A stretch of DNA of 64,000 nt from VBCK01 sp035511515 (GTDB lineage: Bacteria; Pseudomonadota; Gammaproteobacteria; Burkholderiales; Burkholderiaceae_F). This document shows, in pieces, positions 52,977 to 61,596 of the stretch (position 1 is the stretch's first letter; the number at the start of each line of letters is the position of its first letter). The DNA lies in NCBI GenBank assembly GCA_035511515.1, contig DATKFG010000092.1, positions 1-64,000 on the forward strand, read 5' to 3'. The translations under genes and the position numbers were made by a program. The notes below the pieces were generated by a model that saw only the letters and a list, made by a program, of their open reading frames with translations, was not told where the DNA came from and searched no databases.

Positions 52977-53648
52977 TCAGTTCGAGTCTTGCAGCAGCCC
53001 GATGCGGCGGCGCACCCGTTCAGCCTCCTCCAGGGCGCCGGCCTTCTCGGCTCGCATGGCCTGCACGTTCAGCCACGCCAGCAGCGGCCGGCGCCAGCCC
53101 TGCGCCGACGCGGTGTCGACGGCGAGCGCGATGGCGGCGGGGCTGGCGCGGCCCGACTCGAACAGTACGGCCGCTGCCACCAGCCGCGAGAACGGATCCT
53201 CGATCGCCTTCAGAGACGCGAATGCCGCCTCGGGGCTCGAGCTGGCCGCCACGGCCCGTTGCGCCGCCGGAAGCAGATCGATGTCCTGCGCGGACAGCCG
53301 CGCCGCCAGGAAATCCGCATACGCCCGTTCGGGCGCGGCAGCCTGCGACCTGAGCTTCTCGAAGCCCTCGCACGTTTCGTACTGCAGGCTGGCCACGCGC
53401 GCAGCACAGCGGACCAACTCGATTCGGGCCAGCAGATCGGCGCGGCCGGTTCGCGTGATCTCGCTGCGCGCGAGCCCGTAGTGCCGGGCTTCGAGCCCGC
53501 TGTCGCCGGACAGGTAGGCCGTCACCGCGCCGTCGGACGCGGCCTTGGAGTTCAGCTGCCAGTCGAGCGGCGGCGCACCGCCCGCGCACGCCGCCACCAG
53601 CAGGCAAACGCCCGCCCCCAGGCGGCCGGGTCGGCACAATCCCGTCAC
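52977..53648 (-). CDS. Putative lipoprotein of the second MCE set
   Basis: 223 residues from GTG 53648, which overlaps the MCE gene stop (GTGA). Lipobox LLVAAC (Cys near 21). The rest is mostly helical and Ala-rich (GLEARHYGLARSEITRTGRA, AYADFLAARLSAQDIDLLPA), unlike PqiC. No family recognised; it may be the outer-membrane partner of the MCE protein. Confidence 0.7.
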   Translation of the reverse strand: MTGLCRPGRLGAGVCLLVAACAGGAPPLDWQLNSKAASDGAVTAYLSGDSGLEARHYGLARSEITRTGRADLLARIELVRCAARVASLQYETCEGFEKLRSQAAAPERAYADFLAARLSAQDIDLLPAAQRAVAASSSPEAAFASLKAIEDPFSRLVAAAVLFESGRASPAAIALAVDTASAQGWRRPLLAWLNVQAMRAEKAGALEEAERVRRRIGLLQDSN

Positions 53649-54601
53649 GGCAGCTTCAACTCCGTGTCGCGCGCAAACGGCCACTTGCGGTTGACTTCAT
53701 CGACCAGGTACTCCACTTTGCGCAGGCTCACCTCGACTTCGGCCCGCAGCGCGCCCAGATCGGTGGTCGCGACCCGTACGTTGGAAGCGACCCCCTGCGC
53801 TTCCTGGAGCACCGCGTCGAGCTTCTTCAACGTCTGGCGCGCATCACCGAGCGCCGCATCCAGCTGTGCGATGGCCGCGCGACCCTGACTCACCGCGCCG
53901 TCGGCCCCGAAAACCTGCGCGTCGGCGTGGGCCGCGATGGCATCGACCCTGGCCAGCAGCGCGTTGGTGCGGTCCAGCGCCGCGACCAGCTTGGCCGCGT
54001 CCTGGTCGTTGCCCAGCAGCATGCCCATCGCACCGTGCTGGCCCTTCAACTTGTCCGTGGTCGCCTGCAGATTGGCCAGGCTCGCGCTCAGCGGCGAGCC
54101 CGCCGCCGACAGTGCGGTCAGGTTCTGGATCAGATCGCGCGCGGCCGACACCAGGCGCGGAATTTCGGCTGCGGCATCGCCAGCGAGCACTTTGCGAACG
54201 GCGCCGCCCTCCAGCGGCGGATCGCCCATCACGCCGCTGTAGGCGCGGATGCTGGTGTTGCCCAGCAATCCCCGCTCCAGGGTGAACACGCTCGATTGGC
54301 GCAGCCAGTGGGCCTGGTCGCGCGGCACATCGACGACGATGCGCGCGCTGCCGTCGGCATCCAGTTCGATGCGACGGACCCGCCCGATCGGAAAGCCCGA
54401 AAACTTCAGGTCCATCCCGACCGTCACGCCTTCCGAATCATCCGCCAGCAGCACCAGCTGCTGCGTCGGCTCGAACACGCCGCGCGCATACATCACGTAC
54501 GCCACCGAGCCGCACACCAGCAGCAGCATCAGCAGCAAAAGGGCCGCGACCTTGAATTCCAGGTGGGCGACCGGTGACTCGCGGGCCGATGGATCCTGCA
54601 T
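53645..54601 (-). CDS. MCE-domain (MlaD-type) protein, second set
   Basis: 318 residues. Membrane helix at about 15-38 (KVAALLLLMLLLVCGSVAYV), MCE domain at about 40-120 (VLLADDSEGVTVGMDLKFSG), then a long helical C-terminal part (LKKLDAVLQEAQGVASNVRV). A lipid-transport component. It lies 53 bases after an MlaE-type permease. The core VTVGMDLKFSGFPIGRVRRI is typical. Confidence 0.88.
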   Translation of the reverse strand: MQDPSARESPVAHLEFKVAALLLLMLLLVCGSVAYVMYARGVFEPTQQLVLLADDSEGVTVGMDLKFSGFPIGRVRRIELDADGSARIVVDVPRDQAHWLRQSSVFTLERGLLGNTSIRAYSGVMGDPPLEGGAVRKVLAGDAAAEIPRLVSAARDLIQNLTALSAAGSPLSASLANLQATTDKLKGQHGAMGMLLGNDQDAAKLVAALDRTNALLARVDAIAAHADAQVFGADGAVSQGRAAIAQLDAALGDARQTLKKLDAVLQEAQGVASNVRVATTDLGALRAEVEVSLRKVEYLVDEVNRKWPFARDTELKLP

Positions 54602-54654
54602 GGGAGTACGAATGTCCGTCGCTCGTTGTTCGTGATGTCGATGGAATCAATCGG

Positions 54655-55458
54655 TCAGTAATAGTTGCCGATCAGCGAAGCCGCTTCGATCACCAGAATC
54701 GCCAGGAACGTCCGGACCAGCCCGCGCATTTCGACGCCCGAGCGCGGACGCGCGCGTCCCGCATCGTATAGAACCGAGGCGACCGGAATCAACGAGACGG
54801 CCAGGCTCATCAAGACGATCTTCAGGGCGAAGATGACCGCCACCTCCGGCTCGAATATCTGGCCGACCGTATGCGTGTAGCCCTCGAATCCCCAGCGCGT
54901 ATATCCGTACACGGACAGGTAGGCGAGCACCAGCGTCAGCACGCAGCTCATCGATGCCAGCATCAGCGTCGCGAACATGCCCGCCAGGGTGCGCGGCAGA
55001 ACTTCGTGCCGCAGCGGGTCGAGGCCCTGGATTTTCAGCGAGTCGAAATCGCCGCGCGAGCGCATCGCGGCGATTTCGGCGCCGTACGGAATCGTGCATC
55101 GGAGCGCGACGAACAACGCGGTCGTCAACGGGATCAGCTCGATCACCAGCACCCGAACGACCATCTCCAGCGCGTACTGGGAAAGACCGTAGCTGAGCGC
55201 GGTCACCAGCACGATCCGGATCACCACGAGGCTCAGCAGCGCCGACAGCACCGTGAACCAGAGCAGATTCGGCGCCGTGCTCAGGTAGATGTGGCGAAAA
55301 AGGGCCGAACGGCCGGCGCGGCCGTAATGGTTCGTCGACAGGGCCAGCGCGACAATCAGTCCGCCCAGGCGAACGATCCGCCACCAGCCGGCGAGCCAGT
55401 GCAGCGCCAGGCTGCCCAACTCGGCGAGCGCGCCCGGGCGGGACGTGGTGGGAGACAT
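54655..55458 (-). CDS. MlaE-family ABC permease, second set
   Basis: 267 residues from ATG 55458; upstream in-frame sequence to 56097 is a shadow of the hydrolase gene. About five or six membrane helices; the helix around LTTALFVALRCTIPYGAEIA aligns with the permease motif of MlaE, though less well conserved than the protein at 25402-26529 (the usual APL..G.V.AGR is altered). No STAS domain and no ATPase gene nearby; it may borrow the MlaF-type ATPase from 24619-25395. Confidence 0.82.
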   Translation of the reverse strand: MSPTTSRPGALAELGSLALHWLAGWWRIVRLGGLIVALALSTNHYGRAGRSALFRHIYLSTAPNLLWFTVLSALLSLVVIRIVLVTALSYGLSQYALEMVVRVLVIELIPLTTALFVALRCTIPYGAEIAAMRSRGDFDSLKIQGLDPLRHEVLPRTLAGMFATLMLASMSCVLTLVLAYLSVYGYTRWGFEGYTHTVGQIFEPEVAVIFALKIVLMSLAVSLIPVASVLYDAGRARPRSGVEMRGLVRTFLAILVIEAASLIGNYY

Positions 55459-55540
55459 CCGGACATGATAGTGAAGCGCCCGGCTGGTAAAGCGGCCCTT
55501 GCGTCCGGCGCGGCGCACCATCCCGAGGCGGGCGTCGTCG

Positions 55541-56395
55541 TCAACGGCCCAGCGCGGCGAACACGTCCTGCGCGTGGTTCGCCAGCGTCGAAAAGTGCCC
55601 CTCATCGGCGTAAAACACCGCCGTGCAGTGCGGCAGCCGGTCGGCCAGCAGGCGCGCCGGTCCGATCGGGACCAGGCGATCGTGCTCGCCGTGCCACAGA
55701 AAGATCCGGCGCAACGCGATCTGCTCGATGGGCAGATTCCAGTCGTGCAGCAACGCCAGGATCTCCTGCCGGCCGGCCGCCGTGCCTTGGCGGCGGCTCT
55801 CCAGCATCGAGCGCGCCAGCGCTTTGCTGACTTCGGGCCGGCGCAGCACATCCCGGTCCGGTCTGGCCAGCAGCGAGGTGATCCGCAGCAGGCGCTTTTC
55901 CGCCCCCGCCTGACCGGACAGCGAGTCGGGCAGGGCCGCCCGCATGCCGGCGCGAGCCACTTCGGGACAGTGCCGGCCAATCCACCAGCCCGCGCGCATC
56001 CAGGCGGGCGCCGCCTCGTGGACCAGCTCGGGCGGACACATCGAACTGACCAGCGCGCATCCGGTGAGCCGGTCGGCCATCCGGTGGGCGCAGGCAAGCG
56101 CGTAGGCGCCGCCGGCGGAGACGCCCTCGATCGCGAAACGCTTGATCTGCAGCCGGTCAGCGACCTGGGCGACGTCGTCCGGCCAGTCGATCAACGTGCG
56201 GCCCGGTGCCGGGTCCGAATTGCCGATACCGGGCCGATCCAGTCCGATCAGGCGCACGCCCGCGGTGCTCGCCAGATCGGCCAGCAGCATCACCTCCAGG
56301 CGCGACGATCCGTTGCCATGGCAATGGAAGATCGGAAACCCCTCGGCCCTTCCGACTTCGAGGCATCCGATCCTGCGTCCGTCCGACAGAAGCAT
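55541..56395 (-). CDS. Alpha/beta hydrolase
   Basis: 284 residues, no signal peptide. Serine hydrolase fold: FHCHGNGSSR oxyanion region, DRPGIGNSDP, nucleophile elbow GVSAGGAYAL, acid in HGEHDRLVP, His in DEGHFST. Typical cytoplasmic fold of the AB hydrolase superfamily; substrate unknown. ATG 56395 (MLLSDGRRIG) is preferred to a TTG at 56455. Divergent from the lipoprotein gene at 56522. Confidence 0.83.
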   Translation of the reverse strand: MLLSDGRRIGCLEVGRAEGFPIFHCHGNGSSRLEVMLLADLASTAGVRLIGLDRPGIGNSDPAPGRTLIDWPDDVAQVADRLQIKRFAIEGVSAGGAYALACAHRMADRLTGCALVSSMCPPELVHEAAPAWMRAGWWIGRHCPEVARAGMRAALPDSLSGQAGAEKRLLRITSLLARPDRDVLRRPEVSKALARSMLESRRQGTAAGRQEILALLHDWNLPIEQIALRRIFLWHGEHDRLVPIGPARLLADRLPHCTAVFYADEGHFSTLANHAQDVFAALGR

Positions 56396-56521
56396 CGTGG
56401 CCGTTACGATAACCCAGAGCCTGCGTCCGTCCGCCTCGGGGTCGCTGCTGCGCAAATGGCTCGCCCGACCGCGGCCGGCACGCTAAGCTGCGGCGAAAAA
56501 TCGCCATCCACGGGAGGACGC

Positions 56522-57157
56522 ATGGACGATCAGCGTTCCGCGGCCGCCGGCGAGAAGCGCCGGTTCCGATCGGCGCGGCCGCGACCCCGCATCCCCACGC
56601 TGGCGCTGCTGGTGCCGCTGCTGGCGGCCCCGGCCGGCTGCAAGACCCTGCTGCCCTCCGGTGTCGACCATACGATTCAGCCCTGGTCCACTTACGCGGA
56701 CGCCTACAGCGCGATCGATCACATCGTGCCTTACCAGACCACGCGCCAGGATCTGGGCGAACAAAGAATCGATCCCAAGCTAAACCCGTCGATCACCATC
56801 CTCACTTACACGGACCTGCTGCAGCGCTTCAATGCCGTATCCGCCGTTCCGCGTGAGCACCTGGAGCGCGGCATTGCCGATTGCCTGGATGCCGGCAAGC
56901 GTTGTACCGCGTACGCGATCGACGTTCACCAGACCAACTCGCGGCGTGTCGGAAACTTCTGGCTCGACCTTCTGAGCTTCCGCCGCCGCACGCTCACCAC
57001 CGGCTGGACTTTCAGCGGGCTGATCGTCTTCGTCGACGACCTGGCCGTCTTTGCACTGGCAGGCGGGCAGCCGAACGTCCGCAACGAACAGGTTTCGCAC
57101 AATCCGCTCGGCCCGATACAGGGTGTGGGCATATCGATCAGCCCGAGCCTTCCCTAG
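56522..57157 (+). CDS. Putative lipoprotein of unknown function
   Basis: 211 residues. A long positive N-terminus (about 25 residues), then a hydrophobic segment ending in lipobox APAGC (Cys near 40). The mature part contains RFNAVSAVPREHLERGIADC and RCTAYAIDVHQTNSRRVGNF, with two Cys about 10 residues apart, and a hydrophobic segment FSGLIVFVDDLAVFALAGG near 175. No family recognised. The ATG follows GGAGG. It converges on the barrel gene, 12 bases away. Confidence 0.72.
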   Translation: MDDQRSAAAGEKRRFRSARPRPRIPTLALLVPLLAAPAGCKTLLPSGVDHTIQPWSTYADAYSAIDHIVPYQTTRQDLGEQRIDPKLNPSITILTYTDLLQRFNAVSAVPREHLERGIADCLDAGKRCTAYAIDVHQTNSRRVGNFWLDLLSFRRRTLTTGWTFSGLIVFVDDLAVFALAGGQPNVRNEQVSHNPLGPIQGVGISISPSLP

Positions 57158-57169
57158 CGCCGAGCCGGA

Positions 57170-58588
57170 TCAGAAATAACGCGCGACCTTCAGCAGGACG
57201 CTTCCGCTTTGCGCAAGGCTGCCGAAATCCGAGCGCGCGGAGCCCGATTCGGCCAGTAGCACGCCACCGATCGTCCAGTGGTCCGACAGGTAGTAATCGG
57301 CAGTGAGCTGGAGCCGGGCCGAGCCGTCCAGCAGATCGGCGTCGACGAAGCCGGTCAGCTCCAGCTTGGGAACGAAGGCGTCGACCCAGTCTGCGCGCAG
57401 GAAGGTCGAATGGCGGCTGATCGGCTCCTGCTGGTCGGCCGCGTAAGCGCGGATGTACCAGAGCTGGCCAGCAGCTCTGCGCGTGCCGATGCCGGCCAGG
57501 AACCAGTTGTTCCAGTCCTTGTGCGAGAAGGCGGCCTCGTTCAAATGGTATTCGAGGTTGAACGTGATCTTCGTTTCGGTGGTCGTATAGGAGGCCCCCG
57601 CCGCCAGCTCGTTGCGGAAGTGCTGCTGCGGGTCCAGCGGCAGTGCGCTGGGCGCGCCCGCGGGCAGCGTGCCGGTGGCGCGGCCGAAGCTCAACGCCTC
57701 GTCGATCAGGCCGGCGCGCCGGCCGCCCGACCATTCTGCGTAGGCCACCACGCTCTGGCTGACGCTTTCGGTGAGATTCAATCCGAAGCGGGTCCGCCCA
57801 TTGTCGTGATAGGCGAGCAATTCGGGGCTGAAACTGCTGCCGAAGTCGACGCTGCCCTTCAGCACGAAGCGGTCCTGCGCATTGGTCCGATCGAACATCG
57901 GGTCGAAGCTGTGCAGGTCCGAATCGGTGTAGATCGCACTGGTCGACGCGACCGCCGGTGCGTAGGCTGCCGTCAGCGAACCGCCGGCCCAGATCCGCTG
58001 CGCGCGCACCATCAGCGTTCCGAGGCGATCTTCGCGCAGCACGACCGGATCGACCGACAGCGGCTCGACCACCGCGCGCGTCTTGAAGAAATCGGTCGGA
58101 TTGAACCCCAGGGCGACGCCGCTTTTCAGGTTGATCCGGCCGGCGTCCACGAACGCGCGCTCCAACGGCTCCCAGCTCGCATACGCCTCGCGCAGATCGT
58201 TGGTGACGTTCTGGTGGCTCGGAAAGTCCAGGCCGTCCTGGGCGCGCAGGTTCAGGCGCCCGCTGTAATTCAGAGCGACGTTCCCCGCTACCCGCCACTC
58301 GTCGCGCACATCGAACAGCAGGCGCTCCTGCCACGACGAGGGCCGCGGCGGCGGGGGCGGCACCAGAAGGCCGTCCCGCGTCCAGGCCTGGGTGAACGCG
58401 TTCTCCAGGAACAGCTTGCGGGTCGTGCCGGCCAGGACCGGTGCCTCGGCCGCCGGAGCTTGCGGCGTCTGGGCCGCCTTCGGGATCAGGTCCAGATCCT
58501 TGTTTTCGCCCGGCGGCTCGTCGGCGCGCGCCACTGCCCATCCCAGCGCCGCTGCCAGCAGCAACGCCGGCCAGGCACGCGCCCTCAT
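57170..58588 (-). CDS. Outer-membrane beta-barrel protein of the ABC exporter unit
   Basis: 472 residues. Signal peptide (about 1-22), a Pro/Ala-rich section, then strand-rich sequence from about residue 90 (LLFDVRDEWRVAGNVALNYS) to an aromatic C-terminus (LLKVARYF), fitting a porin-like barrel of about 16 strands. Segments such as RINLKSGVALGFNPTDFFKT recall DUF1302 or alginate-export-like barrels. It overlaps the LolA-like gene by 4 bases, so it is the outer-membrane end of the same unit. Confidence 0.78.
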   Translation of the reverse strand: MRARAWPALLLAAALGWAVARADEPPGENKDLDLIPKAAQTPQAPAAEAPVLAGTTRKLFLENAFTQAWTRDGLLVPPPPPRPSSWQERLLFDVRDEWRVAGNVALNYSGRLNLRAQDGLDFPSHQNVTNDLREAYASWEPLERAFVDAGRINLKSGVALGFNPTDFFKTRAVVEPLSVDPVVLREDRLGTLMVRAQRIWAGGSLTAAYAPAVASTSAIYTDSDLHSFDPMFDRTNAQDRFVLKGSVDFGSSFSPELLAYHDNGRTRFGLNLTESVSQSVVAYAEWSGGRRAGLIDEALSFGRATGTLPAGAPSALPLDPQQHFRNELAAGASYTTTETKITFNLEYHLNEAAFSHKDWNNWFLAGIGTRRAAGQLWYIRAYAADQQEPISRHSTFLRADWVDAFVPKLELTGFVDADLLDGSARLQLTADYYLSDHWTIGGVLLAESGSARSDFGSLAQSGSVLLKVARYF

Positions 58589-59358
58589 TTGATCTGCAAG
58601 CGCGGCAGGTAGTCGCGCTGGAACCAGCCTTCCGGAACATCCCGGAAAGCGGACTCGCCGAAGGTGGCCGTGGTGGCGAGCGACGTGTCGACCGCATCGA
58701 TGATGATCTGTTCGGCGGGTCGTATCGCGCCGAGACGCTCCGAGAAATTGCGGAAGTAAACGATCTTCAGCAATCGACCGCTGTCCGAATAGAACTTGCC
58801 TTTGACCGGATAAAAGCTGCCCTGCTCGACCCAGTATTCGACGCGGCTGTAAGTGGCAAGATCATTGGCGGCCTTCATCTCCAGATGCCAGCATTGACGC
58901 GACTTTCGCGCTGCGTCGTCGATCGCTTCTACCCCGGCGATGCTGGCGGTGTAGTCGATCGCCAGATTGACGGTCAGGATGTCGCCGACCGCGGCCTGCC
59001 CGATCAGGCGCTGCTGCGGCGAGATGCGCACGCTGACCTTGGAGTCCGGGTCGAAGAACCACAGCGAATGGCCGTCGAGCAGGACCCGTTTGCCGGCATC
59101 GCGCGCCGGCTCCAGGTACTGCACCAGGTTGCGGAATTGCCCGCTCGTCGTGTCCACCTTGGAGAAGACCGCCAGGACGTCGTGATCGCGTTCCTTGCCG
59201 CCGACGTACTCGGTGAGCGTCAGCACGCTGCGGAAGGGCTGGTCGGGGTTCCTCACGCGGTCGGTTGCCGCGACGATCTCCTGCGCCGTCTGAGCGAGGG
59301 CCGCGCCGGCGGCGAGCAGCGCCAGCGCACTGAAAACGATCCGGGTAGGCCAGTTCAT
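58585..59358 (-). CDS. LolA-like outer-membrane lipoprotein-sorting protein
   Basis: 257 residues with a signal peptide (about 1-22). The body matches the LolA-like fold family (AQEIVAATDRVRNPDQPFRS; KRVLLDGHSLWFFDPDSKVS; GWFQRDYLPRLQ), a half-barrel that carries acylated molecules across the periplasm. It lies between the ABC permease (7 bases) and the barrel gene (4-base overlap), so it probably carries the exported substrate. The substrate is unknown. Confidence 0.87.
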   Translation of the reverse strand: MNWPTRIVFSALALLAAGAALAQTAQEIVAATDRVRNPDQPFRSVLTLTEYVGGKERDHDVLAVFSKVDTTSGQFRNLVQYLEPARDAGKRVLLDGHSLWFFDPDSKVSVRISPQQRLIGQAAVGDILTVNLAIDYTASIAGVEAIDDAARKSRQCWHLEMKAANDLATYSRVEYWVEQGSFYPVKGKFYSDSGRLLKIVYFRNFSERLGAIRPAEQIIIDAVDTSLATTATFGESAFRDVPEGWFQRDYLPRLQIK

Positions 59359-59365
59359 GGTCGCC

Positions 59366-60775
59366 TCACACGTGTCTCAAAGCATCGACCACCGGCAGTC
59401 GTGCCGCCCGGTTGGCCGGAAGCAATGCCGCCACCGTCGCCACCAGCGCCAGACCGAACCAGGCTCCGATCACCAGCAGCGGACGGCCCGCCACGTCCAG
59501 GCGCAGCGGCACCTCGTTGACATTGCCCGGCGGAATCCACGTGAGCCCGGCGTGGTTGATGAGCGCCGCCACCAGCAGCGCAAGCACCGCTCCGATGGTG
59601 GCCCCGATGGCTCCGATCAGCGAACCCTCGATCGTGAACTGCGAGCGGATCGCGCTGCGGCGCACGCCCATCGCGCGGATCGTTCCGATCTCGTTGGTCC
59701 GTTCCATCACGTTCATCGTCATCGTGTTGACGACCGCGAACAGCACGATCACGCCCATCACCAGTGCGATGAACAGAAAAATCGAACTGAACATCTTCAC
59801 GACCTGACCGTAGAACGGCGTCAGTTCGCCGAAGTCGCGCACGTCCAGGTTCAGATGGTGCTGGCTGAACAGGGCCGCCAGGCGGGCCCGCGCGGCCGGC
59901 AGGTCCTCGCTGCGGCGAAGCTGCAGCTCGATGCCCGTTATCTTGTGCTCGCCGCGGCCGTACACCAGCTGCTGCGCGAGCGACAGGGGCATAGCGACGT
60001 AGTTCTCGTCGAGTTCCTTGACGCCCTGCGGCTCGCCGCCGCTGACCGTGAGGCGGACCACGTTGGGCGCGCCGCCGCTGGTTGCCGCCAGAAGATCGAT
60101 CTCGGGCATCTGCCTGGAACCGGCACGGTCGCCGCCCAGATCGTGCGCGGCCAGATCGGCGATGTCCTGGTGCACGGCCGACGCGGCGGGCGCCGACGAT
60201 GCGTCAGCGGCCGGCAGCCGGGGGCAGCCCGGCAGTGCGAGCGGAGCGCACAGGCCCAGCACGCGGGCCAGCCCGACCCCGATCAGTCCGCGCGCCGGCT
60301 CGCTGTCCGACATCCTCGTGTCGGCCACGAAGTTCCGGCTGGCGCCGAACTCGTCCCATTGCCGCATCCGTTCCCGGTCGGACGGAATCAGGCCGACACC
60401 GAGGAACGTCTTGGACGCCTCCACCTCGCCGCTGAAATTGCCGGCGATGCCGACCAGCGACTGGGTCGGCGTCATCACGTTGATCATCGGACCGAGCACC
60501 GGGTCGTGGCCGATCAGCGTCATCACATCCTGGTAGCGGTCGATTCCGTAAGCGGCCGGATTGCCCGCGCCCAGCAGGAAGTACCCATCGCGAAAGACGG
60601 TCAGATGGCCGATCCGCTGCACACTGTTGGTTTCCAGTCCCGCGAAGATGTACGAAGCGAAGCCGCCGAACAGCAGCATCGCCAGCGCACCGGCGGCCAC
60701 CGCCGAGCCGGTCATCATCGAGCGGCGCAGGTTGCGCAGCAGATTGCGCAATGCGATCTTCAGCAACATGTTCAT
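59366..60775 (-). CDS. FtsX/MacB-type ABC permease, LolCE-like
   Basis: 469 residues. N-terminal membrane helix (about 20-45, GSAVAAGALAMLLFGGFASY), a large periplasmic domain (about 50-330), and three C-terminal helices (about 335-450, IFLFIALVMGVIVLFAVVNT). The motif MERTNEIGTIRAMGVRR is the coupling region of the MacB/FtsX/LolCE family. The periplasmic domain contains a Cys pair and a low-complexity insert near residues 175-215. Overlaps the ATPase gene by 4 bases. It extracts a substrate from the inner membrane mechanically rather than pumping it. Confidence 0.9.
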   Translation of the reverse strand: MNMLLKIALRNLLRNLRRSMMTGSAVAAGALAMLLFGGFASYIFAGLETNSVQRIGHLTVFRDGYFLLGAGNPAAYGIDRYQDVMTLIGHDPVLGPMINVMTPTQSLVGIAGNFSGEVEASKTFLGVGLIPSDRERMRQWDEFGASRNFVADTRMSDSEPARGLIGVGLARVLGLCAPLALPGCPRLPAADASSAPAASAVHQDIADLAAHDLGGDRAGSRQMPEIDLLAATSGGAPNVVRLTVSGGEPQGVKELDENYVAMPLSLAQQLVYGRGEHKITGIELQLRRSEDLPAARARLAALFSQHHLNLDVRDFGELTPFYGQVVKMFSSIFLFIALVMGVIVLFAVVNTMTMNVMERTNEIGTIRAMGVRRSAIRSQFTIEGSLIGAIGATIGAVLALLVAALINHAGLTWIPPGNVNEVPLRLDVAGRPLLVIGAWFGLALVATVAALLPANRAARLPVVDALRHV

Positions 60776-61512
60776 CGGGCACCTCCATGGCGGTGGTCGA
60801 TCAGCTCTCCGTCCCGGATCGAATAAATCTCGTCGGCGTGCGACATCAGTTGAGGATCGTGGGTCGCAAAGATGAAGGTGGTGCGCGACTGCTCCTGAAC
60901 GCGGCGCATCAGCTCGATGATCGAAGCGCCGGTGGCCGAGTCCAGGTTGGCAGTCGGTTCATCCGCCAGCACCACCTGAGGACCCTTGACCAGCGCGCGT
61001 GCGATCGCAACGCGCTGCCGCTGCCCGCCCGACAGCTCGTTGGGGCGGCGGCGAGCGTGTGCGGCCAGGCCCACCGCCTCCAGCATCGCCAGCGTGCGCT
61101 CGCGCCGCTCGGCCGCCGGCAGGTTCACCAGCAACAGCGGATACTCGACGTTCTCGTAGGCGGAAAGAACCGGCACCAGGCTGAAGGTCTGGAAGATGAA
61201 ACCGATGTTGCGGGCGCGGAAGTCGGACACGGCCTGATCGCCCAGCTCGCCGACCTTCTGCTCGCACACCTCGACCCCGCCGCTGTTGGGCGAATCGATG
61301 CAGCCGATGAGGTTCAGCAGCGTCGTCTTACCGCTGCCGGAGGCCCCGATCACGACCGAAAAGCGGTGGTACGGTATCTGCAGGCTGATGCCCTTGAGCG
61401 CGGGAACATCGACTGCGCCCGAGCGATATGTCTTTGCAACCCGGTCCAGGCGGACCACCGTTGCCGTCGCGGCGGGCGCCGCCTGGCGCGCTGTCGGATC
61501 CACTGTCGCCAT
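60772..61512 (-). CDS. ABC ATP-binding protein, LolD/MacB type
   Basis: 246 residues from ATG 61512. Walker A GASGSGKTT, Q-loop in IGFIFQTFSLVPVL, signature LSGGQRQRVAIARAL, Walker B VVLADEPTANLD and the H-loop FATHDP, all intact. ATG 61512 is preferred to GTG 61521 since GAGGTG then serves as ribosome binding site. First gene of the exporter unit, divergent from the TetR gene across a region with four GGTACC boxes. Confidence 0.92.
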   Translation of the reverse strand: MATVDPTARQAAPAATATVVRLDRVAKTYRSGAVDVPALKGISLQIPYHRFSVVIGASGSGKTTLLNLIGCIDSPNSGGVEVCEQKVGELGDQAVSDFRARNIGFIFQTFSLVPVLSAYENVEYPLLLVNLPAAERRERTLAMLEAVGLAAHARRRPNELSGGQRQRVAIARALVKGPQVVLADEPTANLDSATGASIIELMRRVQEQSRTTFIFATHDPQLMSHADEIYSIRDGELIDHRHGGAR

Positions 61513-61536
61513 CGTCTTCACCTCTATTCGAATCTG

Positions 61537-61587
61537 TGGTACCGTTTGGTACCAACGCGGTGCATGCTACGGTACCAGCCGGTACCA
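61537..61587. promoter_or_regulatory. Paired operator candidates with four GGTACC boxes
   Basis: TGGTACCGTTTGGTACCA (61537-61554) and CGGTACCAGCCGGTACCA (61570-61587) are near-palindromes. Each has two GGTACC hexamers 10 bp apart, at 61538, 61548, 61571 and 61581, about one helical turn. They lie between the ATPase start and the TetR start, as expected for an autoregulating TetR repressor controlling the exporter unit. The second ends just before the TetR start region. Confidence 0.7.
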
Positions 61588-61596
61588 TGTCAAGGG

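Noticed and set aside
55459..56097. N-terminal extension of the second MlaE permease
   Set aside because: This part overlaps the alpha/beta hydrolase gene on the same strand in another frame. The permease begins at 55458.
55499..56521. Plus-strand open frame leading into the 56522 lipoprotein
   Set aside because: The first 341 codons are antisense to the hydrolase gene and lack domain text. The lipoprotein signal starts at 56522 after GGAGG.
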